Positions 48,622 through 55,891 of a stretch of 64,000 bases of DNA are shown here, in pieces. The stretch spans positions 1,007,104-1,071,103 of the forward strand of contig NZ_JAATJH010000001.1 in the NCBI RefSeq assembly GCF_011927835.1, written 5' to 3'. The stretch comes from Neolewinella antarctica. GTDB lineage: Bacteria; Bacteroidota; Bacteroidia; Chitinophagales; Saprospiraceae. Every line of letters begins with the position of its first letter. Within the stretch, counting starts at the first letter, position 1. Position numbers and translations under genes: made by a program. The notes below the pieces were generated by a model. It worked only from the letters and a program-made list of their open reading frames with translations. It did no database searches and was not told the DNA's origin.

Positions 48622-49302
48622 ATGCAAGTCCCCAAAATCAACGCCGCCGTCGAAGCCTTCCGCACGTGGCTCACTACCGAGGAAGCCGAAAAATACCTGC
48701 CACTGTTCGAGACGCAGCAGAACTGGCAGGACAACTTCAACGTCGAAGCCAAAAATCTCGTGGAGGTGTACGACAAATCGCTCGACAGCAAGACCAACCG
48801 TCGCCACTACCGCCGCGGCGGCTATGACCCCAAGACGGCCATGCTTGCCATCCTCGGCAGCGAAACCGCCTTCGCCCGCGATGCCTTTCGCGACTTGTTC
48901 AGTGAGGACCGCGACGTCGAGGGGCGCGTCGGTCGCTTCGAATTTTTCATCAACGAGCTCTGGAACCGCTACCGCGACGCGCACCCGAAAGACCGGACGC
49001 CGGACCACTACCACCGGGACGATTACGCGATGGCCTCCATCTACCTGATGGGTCATTATCCGGAAAAGTACGCCCCCTACGCCACCGAGTTGTTACAGTC
49101 GGTTTGCACCAAGCTGGGTGCGAAGTCGGTGCCGGTGGCGGCGGATTTTGGGCGCTACGTGAAGCTGCTACGAACGGTACGAGGATTCTTAGAAAAGGAC
49201 GAGCTAGTCATGGCTAACTACCAAGCACTCTTGCGGGAGGGCGACTACGCTGGCGAGTCGGCGCTGCTGAGTTACCTGTTCTTTCGCAGCCTGGGGGAGT
49301 AA
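48622..49302 (+). CDS. protein of unknown function, resembles N-terminal region of McrB-like proteins
   Basis: 226 residues, soluble and charged, no signal peptide. The pattern FETQQNWQDNFNVEA, then FARDAFRDLFSEDRDVEGRV, then HYHRDDYAMASIYLMGHYPE recalls the N-terminal region found before the AAA+ domain in some Bacteroidota McrB-like proteins. This is from memory and moderate at best. No AAA+ domain, Walker motif or McrC partner follows; the frame simply ends. It therefore looks like a stand-alone domain. Two further hypothetical genes follow on the same strand. Confidence 0.7.
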   Translation: MQVPKINAAVEAFRTWLTTEEAEKYLPLFETQQNWQDNFNVEAKNLVEVYDKSLDSKTNRRHYRRGGYDPKTAMLAILGSETAFARDAFRDLFSEDRDVEGRVGRFEFFINELWNRYRDAHPKDRTPDHYHRDDYAMASIYLMGHYPEKYAPYATELLQSVCTKLGAKSVPVAADFGRYVKLLRTVRGFLEKDELVMANYQALLREGDYAGESALLSYLFFRSLGE

Positions 49303-49423
49303 GATAGTGCCGTCAGTACGGGCACGGTACCACGCTCGGCTAAGCTATTTCCGCTTCCTAACAGTAGGATTCGAGTGTTTTTTACCGGGCCAAACATCCG
49401 GTTTGTAACTACGTTGCAGGAGC

Positions 49424-49945
49424 ATGGCAGAACAACTGGCGCCGATCAAGGCCCTTCTCGAGGCTCCGCGGGATCACCTTGCGGGCACGGACATGTGGAT
49501 CAAACTACCCCTCGGCCGCACGCTGATTAACGAAGTACTGGCCGCCCGGCCACCGGATACACCAGTGAAGGACTTATTTATGGACCCCGACCCGGGTAAC
49601 CTGATTCACATTCACCTCGAAGCCGCCGCACCCGTCGTGGGCAGCATTCGCCGCCGGTTAACGTTCAAGCCCGGCCCCGCCGTTACCTTTCCGGATCAGC
49701 CGTGGTTGCACCTCGACATCACGGAAGGCTTCAAATTCATGGATAAGCCCGTCATCAGGCTACTCCAGAGCACGATCGAGAAAAAACTCCCAAAAGGCAT
49801 CGAGTTTTCCTCGGACTACTTGCGTATCCATGTGCCGGCCATGCTCACGAAAGCGGGGTACCAGAAATTAGTCCCGTTGATCAGGCACCTCGAAATCCGG
49901 GGTGGCGACGATCAGATCATCCTCCTCTTCCACCTCAAAGCTTAA
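49424..49945 (+). CDS. hypothetical protein, first gene of a pair
   Basis: 173 residues without signal peptide or membrane segment. It is predicted alpha/beta with a strand-rich middle (NLIHIHLEAAAPVVGSIRRR) and a helix near the C-terminus. I recognise no family. It is followed after only five bases by the next gene, so the two are surely one operon. A possible role as a small soluble or membrane-peripheral module cannot be tested here. Confidence 0.65.
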   Translation: MAEQLAPIKALLEAPRDHLAGTDMWIKLPLGRTLINEVLAARPPDTPVKDLFMDPDPGNLIHIHLEAAAPVVGSIRRRLTFKPGPAVTFPDQPWLHLDITEGFKFMDKPVIRLLQSTIEKKLPKGIEFSSDYLRIHVPAMLTKAGYQKLVPLIRHLEIRGGDDQIILLFHLKA

Positions 49946-49950
49946 GCTCC

Positions 49951-50265
49951 ATGCACCCCGTACAGAAACACCTGATGGATACCGAATTCAGTGGCCTCGA
50001 AGGCACCCGGTTCGAAGGCACGATCGCGCTCAGCGACGAATTGATCAATCTGGGAATACTGGAAGCCCTCGCTAAATTGAAGTCAGCCGGCCAACCGAAT
50101 ACAACGGAAACTACCGCGCCGAAAGTTGCCGTTCAGGGACCATCGGAGTCGTCAGAGCCGAGTGTCGACCCCAAAGCTTTGCTACAAAAATTGAACGTAG
50201 ATAAATTACGCTACCGGACGGAAGACGGAAAGACGATGGTGGACATTAAACTTAATTTCGGCTAA
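49951..50265 (+). CDS. hypothetical protein, second gene of a pair
   Basis: 104 residues. A short ordered start (FEGTIALSDELINLGILEAL) is followed by a Pro/Ser/Thr/Glu-rich linker (about 50-72) and a C-terminal segment LLQKLNVDKLRYRTEDGKTM. No family is recognised. It is tightly coupled to the upstream gene and converges on the broken DUF1801-like gene nine bases away. Confidence 0.6.
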   Translation: MHPVQKHLMDTEFSGLEGTRFEGTIALSDELINLGILEALAKLKSAGQPNTTETTAPKVAVQGPSESSEPSVDPKALLQKLNVDKLRYRTEDGKTMVDIKLNFG

Positions 50266-50273
50266 TTCTGCGT

Positions 50274-50654
50274 CTACAACCCTTCCTCCCGCGCCCGTGC
50301 GTTCGCCAAAATATTGGTGAGCGCAGTTAAGTCGATGGCTTCCGCGGCGCTAAACGTACGGCAACCGTACCGCTTACGTCCGCCCATCAGTAAGTAACCG
50401 GCGGGATCGATCTCGGGTGCGAACTTGAAACAGATGCGCACGGACCGCCCGGAATCGGAACTCGATTTAAGTGGCTCGGGAATATAGCAGATATTCTCGC
50501 GGCCGGAAAATACCGGGATACCCCACCCCAGCATCTCTTTGACGTTTGGAATCGCTTCCCGGATTACGTCGCGCAGTACCAACGCAATGATGCGCTAATT
50601 TTCCGGCAACCGCTCATAAAATTCTTCCAGCAGCCACTCGTGGTCCAGTTTCAT
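50274..50654 (-). pseudogene. DUF1801-like gene interrupted by one in-frame TAG
   Basis: An ATG at 50654 opens a frame reading MKLDHEWLLEEFYERLPEN, then TAG (50597-50595), then RIIALVLRDVIREAIPNVKE and a complete DUF1801-like C-terminal part (GWGIPVFSGRENICYI, IDPAGYLLMGGRKRYGCRTF). The reading frame is unbroken on both sides of the stop, and the pre-stop helix fits the family's usual N-terminus, so a single CAG-to-TAG change is the simplest explanation. A shortened product could start at TTG 50582 (102 residues). DUF1801 proteins include small YdhG-like proteins of uncertain function. Readthrough or sequencing error are the alternatives. Confidence 0.75.
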
Positions 50655-50674
50655 CCGCTAAAAATGCGCAAGGT

Positions 50675-52252
50675 TTACCGTTCCGCGTATTCGAAGTGTA
50701 GTTTTTCTAAGCGCAGGGCCAGACCGGCGAGTGCTTCCGTGACTTCCTGCAAGTTAGCGGTCACTACTTCCGCGTAGGCTTCGTCCACGAACAGGTGGTG
50801 CCCGATTTCCGTGAGCTCTTCCGGCCCGTGTTCGGTGATGGAATTTCGCTGCTGACTAATGTACTCGGTAAGCTGTTCGTAGCGCTGGTCCCAAAATTTT
50901 TCGAGGACACGGTGGGGCTTTTTCCGGATGACTTCCGTTCTTTCGACGAGGGCGGTTTTCAGGCGGAAAACGTGGTTCGTTCCGTTGAAATTCACTTCGA
51001 TCGTGTTCTCGCGCGGTCCCTTGCGGCCCCGTATTCGGTTCACTAAATTTTGCTCTTCGTCGTAGAAGTTGACGCTCTTGAGTTCTTCGTCGTCGAGGCT
51101 GCGGAACTGGTCGATGCTCACCAGCACGCCCCGGAACTGGCTCAGGTCTTTTTCCAGTTGGTAGTAGCTTTCGGAAACGGGAACAAGTTGCTTCTCCTCC
51201 ACGACGTGCTTGATGCGGGTCTCTTCGTGGACGTCATTTTCGAACTCCGCCACTTCTTTTTTGAGGCTTTGCAGGTTGACGGCCACCGAATAGCCGTGCT
51301 TCCGGACCGCTTCCACGATCATCTCGCGGATTACTTCCCGCTGTTCCGGATTGTTCCACAGACAGTGCTCCATGAGGAAGCAGTCCATGAGATTGGTGCG
51401 CGGCCGCTGGTGCAGAAATGCGGACGTACGGAGCAGGCGGACGATCTTTTTCCAGCGCCGGTCGTAGATTTTGATCTGGTTGGGGGCGTTGTTGGGCTGC
51501 TGGTTGTACTGCTCGATTTTAAAGAGCAGTAACTGGAGGGTATTGAGGACCTCCGCCGGCACTTCGATCTCGTCGATTTGCCGCGACCAGTCGTCCAACT
51601 CGGCTTCGGTCAGTTTCGTCAGGTTCGCGATATCATCTTCGTAGACGTCTTTCGTATCGACGACCATCTTGACGAAGTTCTCGTACTTCCGAATTTTCCC
51701 GAGTTCCAGCCGGACGAGAAAACGGTCCCAGATCGGAGCCAGGTTTGCGTTACGCGGCGGCAGTTCGTTGGACGCCGTGATGATCCCCCGGATGCCCACC
51801 TTCACGTCTTCGTCGCCGTTGCGGTAAATCTTTTCGTTGAGGATGGTCAGCAGGGCATTCTGAATGGCGGGGCCGGCTTTCCAGATTTCGTCGAGAAAAA
51901 CGATGTTGGCGCCGGGGAGGTAGCGCTCCGTCAGCCGCTCGTACTTATCCTCGTCCTTTAATTTTTTAATGGAGATCGGGCCAAAAACTTCATCCGGCGT
52001 CGAAAACTTCGACATGAGGTATTCGAAGCTGACGCCGTCCCGAAACGCATACTTCAATCGCCGCGCGATGAGCGACTTCCCCACCCCGGGAGGGCCGAGG
52101 AGGAAGATGGATTCTCCAGCGACGGCGGTCAGGAGGGAGAGGCCCATGGCTTTATCGCGCTCGTAGAGGCCGGCGGTCAGGCTGCTCAGCAGATTTTCCG
52201 TGCGTTGGCGAATGTTGGTTTGGGTCTCGATGGCGGGGGCTTGTTCGATCAT
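50675..52252 (-). CDS. RavA/MoxR-family AAA+ ATPase
   Basis: 525 residues. MoxR-type AAA+ domain: Walker A GPPGVGKS (about residues 54-61), the insert YLMSKFSTPDEVFGP, Walker B IVFLDEIWKA, and sensor TASNELPPRNANLAPIWDRF. The lid and a long C-terminal region (about 290-525), rich in charged helices with a beta section, correspond to E. coli RavA in length (498 residues) and layout. RavA works with the VWA protein ViaA; in this window the only VWA protein is encoded at 43488-44585, not adjacent. It lies next to the interrupted DUF1801-like gene on the same strand. Confidence 0.9.
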   Translation of the reverse strand: MIEQAPAIETQTNIRQRTENLLSSLTAGLYERDKAMGLSLLTAVAGESIFLLGPPGVGKSLIARRLKYAFRDGVSFEYLMSKFSTPDEVFGPISIKKLKDEDKYERLTERYLPGANIVFLDEIWKAGPAIQNALLTILNEKIYRNGDEDVKVGIRGIITASNELPPRNANLAPIWDRFLVRLELGKIRKYENFVKMVVDTKDVYEDDIANLTKLTEAELDDWSRQIDEIEVPAEVLNTLQLLLFKIEQYNQQPNNAPNQIKIYDRRWKKIVRLLRTSAFLHQRPRTNLMDCFLMEHCLWNNPEQREVIREMIVEAVRKHGYSVAVNLQSLKKEVAEFENDVHEETRIKHVVEEKQLVPVSESYYQLEKDLSQFRGVLVSIDQFRSLDDEELKSVNFYDEEQNLVNRIRGRKGPRENTIEVNFNGTNHVFRLKTALVERTEVIRKKPHRVLEKFWDQRYEQLTEYISQQRNSITEHGPEELTEIGHHLFVDEAYAEVVTANLQEVTEALAGLALRLEKLHFEYAER

Positions 52253-52403
52253 TGACTGGTGGAACGGGTTTGGGTGGATTGGGTTTGCTGGCCGACGGAA
52301 AAGTCGCTTACGAGTGCGCCGGTGGCCACTCGTCGTTTTGGTTTGGTGAAGCCAGCTAAGTGCGAAGGCAGATAGCTACCGGACCGTCAATCGGACCAAA
52401 CGC

Positions 52404-52444
52404 AAAAACGGCTACCGGAAGCATTATACTTCGAGTAGCCGTTT
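52404..52444 (-). terminator. intrinsic terminator of rpsU
   Basis: Stem AAACGGCTAC / GTAGCCGTTT with an inner GAAG / CTTC pairing, 68 bases after the rpsU stop. It is followed on the minus strand by five T. Confidence 0.88.
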
Positions 52445-52511
52445 CTGACCGTAGCCAACTGCTCCTGACAGCCGGCCGAATTTTTACTAATTAATTGGTG
52501 GGGGTTGAGCC

Positions 52512-52700
52512 CTAGCGTTCTCCGTACTTATCCAAGCGGTAAGCTGCTTTGAGCTTTTCCTTACGGCGCATAACGCTCGGCTTGGTGAATTCCCGGCGGT
52601 TACGCAGTTCGCGAATGACGCGGGTATTGATGGATTTACGCTTGTACCGCTTGAGTGCGCGGTCGATATTCTCTCCTTCTCGGACGTTGATAATTAGCAT
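52512..52700 (-). CDS. rpsU: 30S ribosomal protein S21 (bS21)
   Basis: 62-residue basic ribosomal protein of the 30S platform near the anti-Shine-Dalgarno end of 16S rRNA. It starts MLIINVREGENIDRALKRYK and is rich in Arg and Lys (RELRNRREFTKPSVMRRKEK). The length fits Bacteroidota S21. It has its own terminator and so is monocistronic. In Bacteroidota, bS21 takes part in sequestering the anti-Shine-Dalgarno sequence, consistent with the weak ribosome-binding sites seen throughout this window. Confidence 0.96.
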   Translation of the reverse strand: MLIINVREGENIDRALKRYKRKSINTRVIRELRNRREFTKPSVMRRKEKLKAAYRLDKYGER

Positions 52701-52800
52701 GCAGGTAGCATTGTTTTTATGATTTGGAGCGCAAAGGTAAGGTTTTTCCGAACGGCCACCAACCCGATGAAATAATTTGTGTGGGTGACAGATTTTTGGC

Positions 52801-52850
52801 GCGCGGTCGCCCCGATAAAGTACGGGACTAGCTACGCGTCGCGGGTGCGG
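52801..52850 (+). repeat. long form of the dispersed repeat, intergenic copy
   Basis: Reads as the 16-base core split after GCGCGGTCGC by a 32-base segment that ends in a second GTCGC, then GGGTGC. The segment contains CCCGATAAAGTACGGG. About 90% identical to 17686-17735. Confidence 0.65.
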
Positions 52851-52857
52851 AGAAGCG

Positions 52858-53913
52858 TCACGCCTTAGCCAGGGTTATCCCGATGGTGGTGCCCAGCCCC
52901 ACCGAAGACCGCACGTTGATCGTTTGCTGGTGTGCCTCAATGATGTGCTTCACGATGGATAAGCCCAGCCCCGAGCCACCCTTCTGCCGACTCCGGCTCT
53001 TGTCCACCCGGTAGAACCTGTCGAATACGTGCGGGACGTGCTTTTCGGGGATGCCAATGCCATCATCGGCAACTTCGCAGAGAATGTACTTATCCATATC
53101 GTAAAAGCCGATGCGGGTCGCTCCATTCGGCACGCCGTACTTGAGGCTGTTGCTAACGAGGTTGATGATGACTTGGCGAATGCTCTCCCGGTCGGCCCGC
53201 ACGAGAAAACCGGTATCGGCACCTTCCTTGAAACCGAGCGTCACTTCCATGTCCTGACTCTTCAAGTCCATTTCCTCAATCACTTCCGTTGCCAGTTCAC
53301 GGACGTTGAAGACTTCCATATCGAGTACGAGTTCCCCGCTTTCCAGCCGGGAGATGGCGCTAAGGTCCTCGACGATGGTTTGTAGACGTTCGACGTTGCG
53401 GGCTGCCTTGCGTAAAAACTTCCGAACGAATTTCTGGTCCTTCATGACTGCTTTGTCATCGAGGATCGTGTCCAGGTAACCCTGAATGTTGAAGATGGGC
53501 GTTTTGAGTTCGTGGCTGATGTCACCGATGTAGCGGCGGCGGTAGAGCGCGAAGCTCTCGTACTGGTCTTGCTCTTGTTCCTTGACGGCGGCCCACTCCG
53601 CTACCTCCTTCTCTACGTCCTCGATGATTGGCTGGTCCAGGTAAGTAGTTTCCCGTTTGGCGTCCGCGCTTACTTTTTGGGCGTGGATGGATTTATAGAT
53701 CAGTTTGATCTTCCGGTAGATGTACCGGTCGAGGTAGCTAAGCACGATGGTGTAAGCACAAGCGAGACTTGCGGCGACGTAAAGCGGTATCACCCACCAG
53801 ACGAGTTCCATGCCAGCCACGGCAACGAGAAATAATAAGACACCACCGTTAGCCAGCGCAATCATCAACGCGGCCCGGATGGCGATTTGCCGCGGGGTAC
53901 TGTTCTTCAGCAT
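52858..53913 (-). CDS. membrane sensor histidine kinase (PhoR-like)
   Basis: 351 residues. Two membrane helices (about 13-33 and 38-60) are separated by only a few residues, so there is almost no periplasmic sensor. A coiled linker follows, then the HisKA dimer domain with phospho-acceptor His134 in DISHELKTP, and an HATPase domain with N box INLVSNSLKYG, G1 DDGIGIPEKH and G2 GGSGLGLSIVKH. It lies three bases after the response-regulator gene and forms one operon with it. The absence of a periplasmic domain suggests an intramembrane or partner-derived signal. Phosphate control is possible but unproven. Confidence 0.94.
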   Translation of the reverse strand: MLKNSTPRQIAIRAALMIALANGGVLLFLVAVAGMELVWWVIPLYVAASLACAYTIVLSYLDRYIYRKIKLIYKSIHAQKVSADAKRETTYLDQPIIEDVEKEVAEWAAVKEQEQDQYESFALYRRRYIGDISHELKTPIFNIQGYLDTILDDKAVMKDQKFVRKFLRKAARNVERLQTIVEDLSAISRLESGELVLDMEVFNVRELATEVIEEMDLKSQDMEVTLGFKEGADTGFLVRADRESIRQVIINLVSNSLKYGVPNGATRIGFYDMDKYILCEVADDGIGIPEKHVPHVFDRFYRVDKSRSRQKGGSGLGLSIVKHIIEAHQQTINVRSSVGLGTTIGITLAKA

Positions 53914-53916
53914 AAC

Positions 53917-54600
53917 CTAGAAGACGAATTTGTAACCGATGCCCTTGATGGTCTTGATGTAATGATCGCCCAGTTTCTCCCGCAGCTTACGGATGTGGAC
54001 GTCGATCGTGCGGTTGCCGACGATGACGTCGGTCCCCCAGACACGGTTAAAAATCTCGTCGCGGCTGAAGACTTTTCCCGGCTTGGAGGCGAGCAGGGTA
54101 AGCAGGTCGAATTCTTTTTTGGCGAGCTCGATCTTTTCTTTGCCCCGCCGGACAAGGACTTGTTCTAGGTCGATGATCAGGTCACCCACGGCGATCTCGG
54201 TGGTATCGTCAAGCTCGTCCACCCGCTCGTTGCGTCGCAACAGTGCCTTGATGCGGCTGACGAGCACGCGGGGGCGGATCGGTTTGGTGATGTAATCGTC
54301 CCCGCCGTTATCGAGCGCGGCGATTTGGGAGTAATCTTCTTCGCGGGCGGTTAGAAAGGTGATAATGGTATTCTTAAAGTCTGGTTTGGCCCGTAGTTGG
54401 CGGCAGACTTCTACGCCGTCCATGACGGGCATCATAATGTCGAGGATAATCAGGTCCGGTTTGACTTCGTCGGCTTTCTTAAGCCCCTCCGCGCCGTTGG
54501 CGGCGGTAGATACTTCGTAGCCTTCGCGTTTCAGGTTGTACTCCAGGATTTCGAGAATATCGGGTTCGTCGTCTACTAGCAGGATCTTGGCGGCACTCAT
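53917..54600 (-). CDS. OmpR/PhoB-family response regulator
   Basis: 227 residues. The receiver domain has Asp54 as phosphorylation site in LIILDIMMP and the acidic pair VDDEPD at 9-14. The C-terminal winged helix has FDLLTLLASKPGKVFSRDEIFNRVWG and the wing NRTIDVHIRKLREKLG, followed by IKTIKGIGYKF. It is the first gene of an operon with the sensor kinase. A 294-base region upstream contains an inverted repeat. The overall resemblance is to PhoB; no pst or phoU genes are near. Confidence 0.94.
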   Translation of the reverse strand: MSAAKILLVDDEPDILEILEYNLKREGYEVSTAANGAEGLKKADEVKPDLIILDIMMPVMDGVEVCRQLRAKPDFKNTIITFLTAREEDYSQIAALDNGGDDYITKPIRPRVLVSRIKALLRRNERVDELDDTTEIAVGDLIIDLEQVLVRRGKEKIELAKKEFDLLTLLASKPGKVFSRDEIFNRVWGTDVIVGNRTIDVHIRKLREKLGDHYIKTIKGIGYKFVF

Positions 54601-54757
54601 GCGGGGTGGGTTTTGATTTACGCTAACGTGTACTCAACGTAAAGGTAGCCGTTATCGTTCCTCAAAGGGCCGGCGCTTGGGTGAGGCACCTGATTTCTTT
54701 CCGTAGGTTAAGGGCCGCCGAACGCCGGATAGTAATTGACCTTGCGTAAACCTTTAT

Positions 54758-54821
54758 ACCACACAGAGCACAAAGGTTACGAAGTGTCGCGCTGCTTTGT
54801 ATTCTCCGTGTTCTTTGTGGT
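54758..54821. repeat. imperfect inverted repeat, ACCACACAGAG type
   Basis: ACCACACAGAGCACAAAGG (54758-54776) faces an imperfect complement ending in TTCTTTGTGGT (54811-54821). The element lies in the spacer between the response-regulator start and the SixA-like gene. It looks like a small dispersed intergenic repeat. Confidence 0.6.
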
Positions 54822-54894
54822 AGAAGACAGAATACTGCAGGTCGTCAGTCAATAAGATTAAGGACTTAGGATTGACAGCAAAACAATAAAGACC

Positions 54895-55392
54895 ATGAAA
54901 ACAATCTATTTCGTCCGCCACGCAAAATCAAGTTGGTCCGACTTCCAGCTCGCCGACCACGACCGGCCACTCAACAAACGGGGCAAAAAGGACGCGCCAA
55001 GGATGGCAAATCGTTTGGTTGAGAGCGGTGCGTCCCCCGATGGCATCCTGACTTCCACGGCCAAACGAGCCCGGAGGACCGCCAGGGCATTTCAGGAAGC
55101 CTTTGACGTCCCGGACGACCGAATAATCAAAAAGAAGAGCCTCTACCACGCCGTGCCCCGGGGTATCGAAGAGAAAATTACCGCCCTACCCGACGAGTGG
55201 GATACCGTACTCGTCTTCGGCCACAACCCGGGCTACACCGATCTTGCCAACCAATTGGACCACGACGGCACCATCGACAACGTCCCGACTTGCGGGATCG
55301 TCGGCGCCCGGATTGCTATTAAAAGCTGGGCGGATTTCTCATTAAGTAAGGCAAAAAGATTCACGTTCATGTATCCGAAGCAAGAGCAATAA
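54895..55392 (+). CDS. SixA-type histidine phosphatase family protein
   Basis: 165-residue phosphoglycerate-mutase-like phosphatase. The catalytic histidine is His9 in FVRHAKSSW, with DHDRPLNKRGKKDAPRMA, TSTAKRARRTA (second arginine) and the late histidine in VFGHNPGYTDL. SixA in E. coli dephosphorylates the HPt domain of ArcB and acts on PtsO; here the partner is unknown. It lies beside, but divergent from, a two-component operon, which makes a role on phosphohistidine plausible (inference). It is probably co-transcribed with the DUF4296-like gene 51 bases downstream. Confidence 0.9.
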   Translation: MKTIYFVRHAKSSWSDFQLADHDRPLNKRGKKDAPRMANRLVESGASPDGILTSTAKRARRTARAFQEAFDVPDDRIIKKKSLYHAVPRGIEEKITALPDEWDTVLVFGHNPGYTDLANQLDHDGTIDNVPTCGIVGARIAIKSWADFSLSKAKRFTFMYPKQEQ

Positions 55393-55443
55393 TCATTGCT
55401 GCCATAAACCACCATCGCTAGCCTACGGGCATCTACCCCACGC

Positions 55444-55767
55444 ATGAAGTTCCTCCCTACCCTGCTCTTCCCCGTGCTACTTTGCACCTGCGCCAGCGCC
55501 AGCGTTGGTGACCCACCCGTTGATTTAAACGCCCTGGCACCCATCCTGACCGACCTGCAACTCGCCGAGTCCCTGACGAACGAGGTCCCCGTCGTGCTCC
55601 GCGATTCCATGCGGGAAGTTTACTACGACAACGTGCTGAGTGACCACCAAACTACCCGCGCCGAGTTTGACAGCCTAATGTGGATCGTCCGCCAGGAACC
55701 GGTCTGGGTGGATTCGCTTTACACGCAGGTCGGCGAAATGCTTAGTGTTCGGGCGGTGGAGGAGTAG
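55444..55767 (+). CDS. DUF4296-like lipoprotein
   Basis: 107 residues. A lipoprotein signal ends in LLCTCAS (acylated Cys at about 16 or 18). The remainder is helical, with LAPILTDLQLAESLTNEV and FDSLMWIVRQEPVWVDSLYTQV, matching the DUF4296 pattern seen in Bacteroidota. The function is unknown. A 16-base dispersed repeat lies exactly over the lipobox codons (55484-55499). It precedes dnaX, separated by a repeat region. Confidence 0.75.
   Translation: MKFLPTLLFPVLLCTCASASVGDPPVDLNALAPILTDLQLAESLTNEVPVVLRDSMREVYYDNVLSDHQTTRAEFDSLMWIVRQEPVWVDSLYTQVGEMLSVRAVEE
55484..55499 (+). repeat. 16-base dispersed repeat over the lipobox of the DUF4296-like gene
   Basis: Reads GCACCTGCGCCAGCGC, the reverse complement of the copies at 24788 and 58007, so the frame and peptide differ (CTCASA). 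Confidence 0.55.
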
Positions 55768-55775
55768 GAAGTGGT

Positions 55776-55872
55776 GTGGAGTCTGTGGTCTGTGGTCTAG
55801 AGTCTGGGGTCTAAGTCATTACCACAGACCGCAGACTCCAGACCAGAGACCCTAGACTCCAGACTCCAGACC
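55776..55872. repeat. GGTCT/AGTCT-rich inverted repeat upstream of dnaX
   Basis: The left half is built from GGTCT and AGTCT units spaced by two bases, and the right half from their complements (AGACC, AGACT). GGTCTGTGGT (55787-55796) pairs perfectly with ACCACAGACC (55821-55830). A smaller patch of the same unit follows dnaX at 57635-57665. Confidence 0.75.
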
Positions 55873-55891
55873 ATTTCCTTACCTTCGCCCC

